Positions 61,117 to 64,000 of a stretch of DNA of 64,000 bases are shown here, piece by piece. The DNA is from Murimonas intestini (GTDB taxonomy: Bacteria; Bacillota; Clostridia; Lachnospirales; Lachnospiraceae): contig QGGY01000001.1 of the NCBI GenBank assembly GCA_003148945.1, forward strand, positions 248,001-312,000, written 5' to 3'. Each line of letters starts with the position of its first letter. The first letter of the stretch is position 1. The notes under the pieces were generated by a model. It saw only the letters and a program-made list of their open reading frames with translations. It was not told the origin of the DNA and did not search any database. A program made the translations under genes and the position numbers.

Positions 61117-64000
61117 ATGAATTTGTATCCTAAAAATCAGGGACCTTTAAGCGACAGTCTGTTTGAAAAACCGACCAGCGAGTACAGGGGGACTCCTTTC
61201 TGGGCATGGAACTGCCAGATGACAGAGGAGAAAGTCTCGATGATCGTTCAGGCGCTGGAAGATATGGGGATGGGAGGCGGACATATACACTGCCGCACAG
61301 GAATGAATAATCCTTATATGAGCCAGGAGTTCCTGGATCTTGTAAAAGACGCAAATCAGAAGTTCAGGGACAAAGAGATGATAACCTGGCTGTATGATGA
61401 AGACAGATGGCCGTCAGGGGCAGGCGGAGGACTTGTGACAAAGGATGAGAGATACAGGATCCGTTTCCTGGTCTTTGCTCCGGAAAGGCTTACAGGGCTG
61501 AAGAAGGAAAATGATCTGTCATCCAGCGGTCAGGCTGTGCGCAGTGAGAACCGCAGGCTTATAGCACATTACCAGGTTCGGCTCAAAGACGGCTGGCTGG
61601 CAGCATATGAGAGGATTCCTGAAGATAAAACGCCTGATGAGGGATGGGATGAATGGTTTGCCTATCTGGAAATATCAGGGGACAATCCCTGGTTTAATAA
61701 CCAGTCATACGTAAACACCCTGGACAGAAAGGCTATTGAAAGATTTATCGAGGTGACACACGAGGCATATTACAGGGAGCTGGGTGATGAGTTTGGAAAA
61801 TCAGTTCCGGCAATCTTTACAGATGAGCCGCAGTTCTGCCATAAAACAAGGCTTAATTATGCTGATGACAAGATGGAAGTGATTATTCCTTTTACAGATG
61901 ATCTGGAGGTTACCTTCACGGAGGCTTACGGACACAGCCTTCTGGATTCTCTGCCGGAGCTCTTCTGGGAAAAAGGGCCGGATGAGATATCACAGATCCG
62001 CTACCAGTATCATGACCACATCTGTGAAAGATTTGCCGATGCTTTTGCCGATACCATAGGAGAATGGTGCAGGGACCATAATATTATGCTTACCGGCCAT
62101 ATGATGGAGGAGCCGACACTTAAATCACAGACAGCTGCGTTGGGTGAAGCGATGCGTTCCTACCGTTCCTTCCAGCTTCCGGGGATCGACATGCTCTGTG
62201 ACAGAAGAGAACTGTCCACTGCAAAGCAGGCGCAGAGCGCCTCACATCAGTTTGGATACCCGGGTGTCTTAAGTGAATTATACGGAGTCACAAACTGGGA
62301 TTTTGACTTCAGGGGCCATAAGCTGCAGGGGGACTGGCAGGCCGCCCTGGGCGTGACTGTGCGCGTTCATCATCTGACCTGGACTTCCATGGCAGGAGAG
62401 GCCAAGAGGGACTATCCGGCCTGTATCGGATACCAGTCTCCGTGGTACAGGGAATATAAATATATTGAGGATTATTTCTCAAGAGTGAATACACTGATGA
62501 CAAGAGGTAAGGCTGATGTGAAGATCGGCGTGATACATCCTGTGGAGTCATACTGGCTGTACTGGGGCTCAGAGGAGAAGACAGGCGGCATACGGGAGGA
62601 GATGGATGAGAATTTTGAAAAGCTCATCAACTGGCTGCTGTACGGGTTCCTGGATTTTGACTTTATCAGTGAATCTCTCCTTCCTCAGCAGAATCATCCT
62701 GAAATGTCTGAAAGTGACATGTTCACAGTAGGTGAGATGAATTATCAGGCCGTTCTGGTGCCGAACTGCGTGACACTCAGGAAATCTACCCTGGACCGCT
62801 TAAAAGCATGGAAGTCAAAGGGAGGAAAGGTTATTTTCGCAGGTGAGACACCCAGGCTTCTGGATGCCTGTCCGTCAGCAGAGGTGGAGGAGTTTGTGAG
62901 GGAGTGCACCTGCATCCCATTTACAAGGAACAGCCTCCTTACTGCCCTGGAGCCGGAGAGGACCCTGGAAGTCAGAAACGGGGAAGGACTGATGGCTGAA
63001 AACCTCATATATCAGATGAGAGATGATGAGGATAAAAAGATATTATTCCTGGCCCATGTAAATAAAATGGAGAATCCTGACCTGCCAAAGAAGGAAACAC
63101 TGACTGTCACTATTGACGGTACATACAGGGTAATGCATTATGAACCGCTGGACGGCAGCAGGGAAGAGCTTCTTCCTGAGTACAGGGAAGGGAAAACGAT
63201 CCTGAAAAGGGAAATGTATGACCATGACAGCCTTCTTCTGTACCTGCTTCCAGCTGATGTGGCAGAGGCAGCTTCAGGGGAGCCGGACGAAAAGGCGGCA
63301 GGACTGGAGAAAACAGATGAGACAGCCTGGGACGACCTGGCTGTACCGCCTGAAGTGCCGGTGAGCCTCTCTGAACCAAATGTATTTGTGCTGGATCAGG
63401 CAGAATACGCTTTTGATGATGGTGAGTGGAATGAGAGGGAAGAGATACTGCGCATCGATAATGAATTCCGCCGCAGCCTGAAGTTCCCGCTCAGGATGGA
63501 GGCATTCGCACAGCCCTGGCTGGATCAGGAGGAGGAGAAAGCGGAGCATACACTTTCATTGCGGTTTGAGATATTCTCAGAAGAGGAGATAAGCCCGGTC
63601 GTGCTTGCCCTGGAAAATAAGACTGCAGAAGTAATATTAAATGGTGAGGAGATTCCTTTTGAGGAGGATGGGTGGTATGTTGACAGAGAGATCATCCGCC
63701 GCAGGCTGGGAACTGTCCGAAAAGGAAATAATGAGCTGATTGTCAGAATTCCATACCGCAGGAAAGAGAATATTGAAAACATGTTCCTTCTGGGCGATTT
63801 CGGGGTCAGAGTGAAAGGCTCCAGAGCTGTTCTGACGGCACCCGTAAGGACACTGGCATTTGGGGATATAACTGTACAGGGGCTGCCTTTCTATGGCGGA
63901 AACGTAGAGTACCAGATACCTGTACAGCTTCCGGCAGACGGGATGCTGAAGGTGGAAGCCAGCAGATTCCGTTCACCGCTTATGAAAGCTGCGCTGGATG
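61117..64000 (+). CDS. GH106-like glycoside hydrolase (alpha-L-rhamnosidase family), 3' end outside the window
   Basis: A long open frame from ATG 61117 (GGGAGG 8 bases upstream) to the right edge: 961 complete codons and no stop. The start EYRGTPFWAWNCQMTEEKVS, then ALEDMGMGGGHIHCRTGM, TWLYDEDRWPSGAGGG, and the catalytic-region pieces GHMMEEPTLKSQ and VLSELYGVTNWDFDFRGHKL fit the Glyco_hydro_106 family, which cleaves terminal rhamnose; the acidic residues in those two segments are the candidate catalytic pair. After ~650 residues come beta-sandwich domains. No signal peptide, so the substrate is imported first by the transporter encoded upstream. Only the extreme C-terminus is missing. Confidence 0.83.
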   Translation, partial: MNLYPKNQGPLSDSLFEKPTSEYRGTPFWAWNCQMTEEKVSMIVQALEDMGMGGGHIHCRTGMNNPYMSQEFLDLVKDANQKFRDKEMITWLYDEDRWPSGAGGGLVTKDERYRIRFLVFAPERLTGLKKENDLSSSGQAVRSENRRLIAHYQVRLKDGWLAAYERIPEDKTPDEGWDEWFAYLEISGDNPWFNNQSYVNTLDRKAIERFIEVTHEAYYRELGDEFGKSVPAIFTDEPQFCHKTRLNYADDKMEVIIPFTDDLEVTFTEAYGHSLLDSLPELFWEKGPDEISQIRYQYHDHICERFADAFADTIGEWCRDHNIMLTGHMMEEPTLKSQTAALGEAMRSYRSFQLPGIDMLCDRRELSTAKQAQSASHQFGYPGVLSELYGVTNWDFDFRGHKLQGDWQAALGVTVRVHHLTWTSMAGEAKRDYPACIGYQSPWYREYKYIEDYFSRVNTLMTRGKADVKIGVIHPVESYWLYWGSEEKTGGIREEMDENFEKLINWLLYGFLDFDFISESLLPQQNHPEMSESDMFTVGEMNYQAVLVPNCVTLRKSTLDRLKAWKSKGGKVIFAGETPRLLDACPSAEVEEFVRECTCIPFTRNSLLTALEPERTLEVRNGEGLMAENLIYQMRDDEDKKILFLAHVNKMENPDLPKKETLTVTIDGTYRVMHYEPLDGSREELLPEYREGKTILKREMYDHDSLLLYLLPADVAEAASGEPDEKAAGLEKTDETAWDDLAVPPEVPVSLSEPNVFVLDQAEYAFDDGEWNEREEILRIDNEFRRSLKFPLRMEAFAQPWLDQEEEKAEHTLSLRFEIFSEEEISPVVLALENKTAEVILNGEEIPFEEDGWYVDREIIRRRLGTVRKGNNELIVRIPYRRKENIENMFLLGDFGVRVKGSRAVLTAPVRTLAFGDITVQGLPFYGGNVEYQIPVQLPADGMLKVEASRFRSPLMKAALD

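Overview
The window looks like a chromosome segment from a Gram-positive, low-to-mid GC anaerobe of the Lachnospiraceae type (Clostridia). The evidence is strong AGGAGG ribosome binding sites, two T-box leaders, ATP-type PEP carboxykinase, a 6S-like RNA with its own promoter and terminator, a DUF6472-type small protein, a SleB-type hydrolase, and LytS/YesN-controlled carbohydrate ABC transport. The genus cannot be fixed from sequence alone.

Layout. (1) 1-8.2 kb: the end of a dipeptide/oligopeptide ABC transporter (two ATPases, then the binding protein) runs into an M20 amidohydrolase, a Gfo/Idh/MocA dehydrogenase, an L-cysteine desulfidase-type enzyme, a sugar isomerase-like TIM barrel and a VOC protein. 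This reads as one import-and-degrade operon for an amide-linked, probably sulfur-containing compound whose identity is unknown. (2) 8.2-11.1 kb: a PF09818-type ATPase with a small acidic ORF, divergent from an S66 LD-carboxypeptidase. (3) 11.1-22 kb: branched-chain amino acid block: T-box(Val)-ilvB-ilvN, small genes, a homocysteine methyltransferase, a second ilvN with ilvC, a DUF4430/ECF S-component pair, and LysR divergent from leuCD. ilvD and leuB are not in the window. (4) 22-24 kb: HAD phosphatase, M23 peptidase. (5) 24-34.2 kb: AT-rich accessory region full of decay: frameshifted acetyltransferases, nonsense-broken genes, a group II intron tail, and an integrase stub beside tRNA-Pro. It also holds an intact-looking cassette of Cys/His-rich exported proteins. 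(6) 34.4-42.7 kb: housekeeping genes (ferredoxin-type aldo/keto reductase, GNAT, MerR/TipAS, alpha/beta hydrolase, radical SAM, ECF sigma/anti-sigma, metal-transporter-like protein). (7) 42.7-54.4 kb: T-box(Leu)-leuA, SleB-type hydrolase, thrC, pckA, 6S RNA, galM, SpoIID-like, YihY. (8) 54.6-64 kb: carbohydrate ABC transporter, LytS/YesN two-component system and a GH106-like glycosidase that runs off the window.

Three repeat families stand out. One is a 143-bp MITE-like element in two inverted copies at 18.49 and 21.85 kb; the first copy has a 7-bp target duplication and supplies the stop codon of the ECF gene. The second is a ~186-bp inverted-repeat element at 21.65 kb. The third is a ~105-bp repeat whose two long copies lie in inverse orientation at 25.65 and 34.4 kb and bracket the decayed island.

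The best candidates for undescribed biology are the peptide/thiol operon (3.0-8.15 kb), the paired Cys/His-rich exported proteins with a lipoprotein between them (31.1-32.5 kb), and nearby genes whose start codons are followed by out-of-frame A7 tracts. All assignments rest on reading the sequence; no database search was run.
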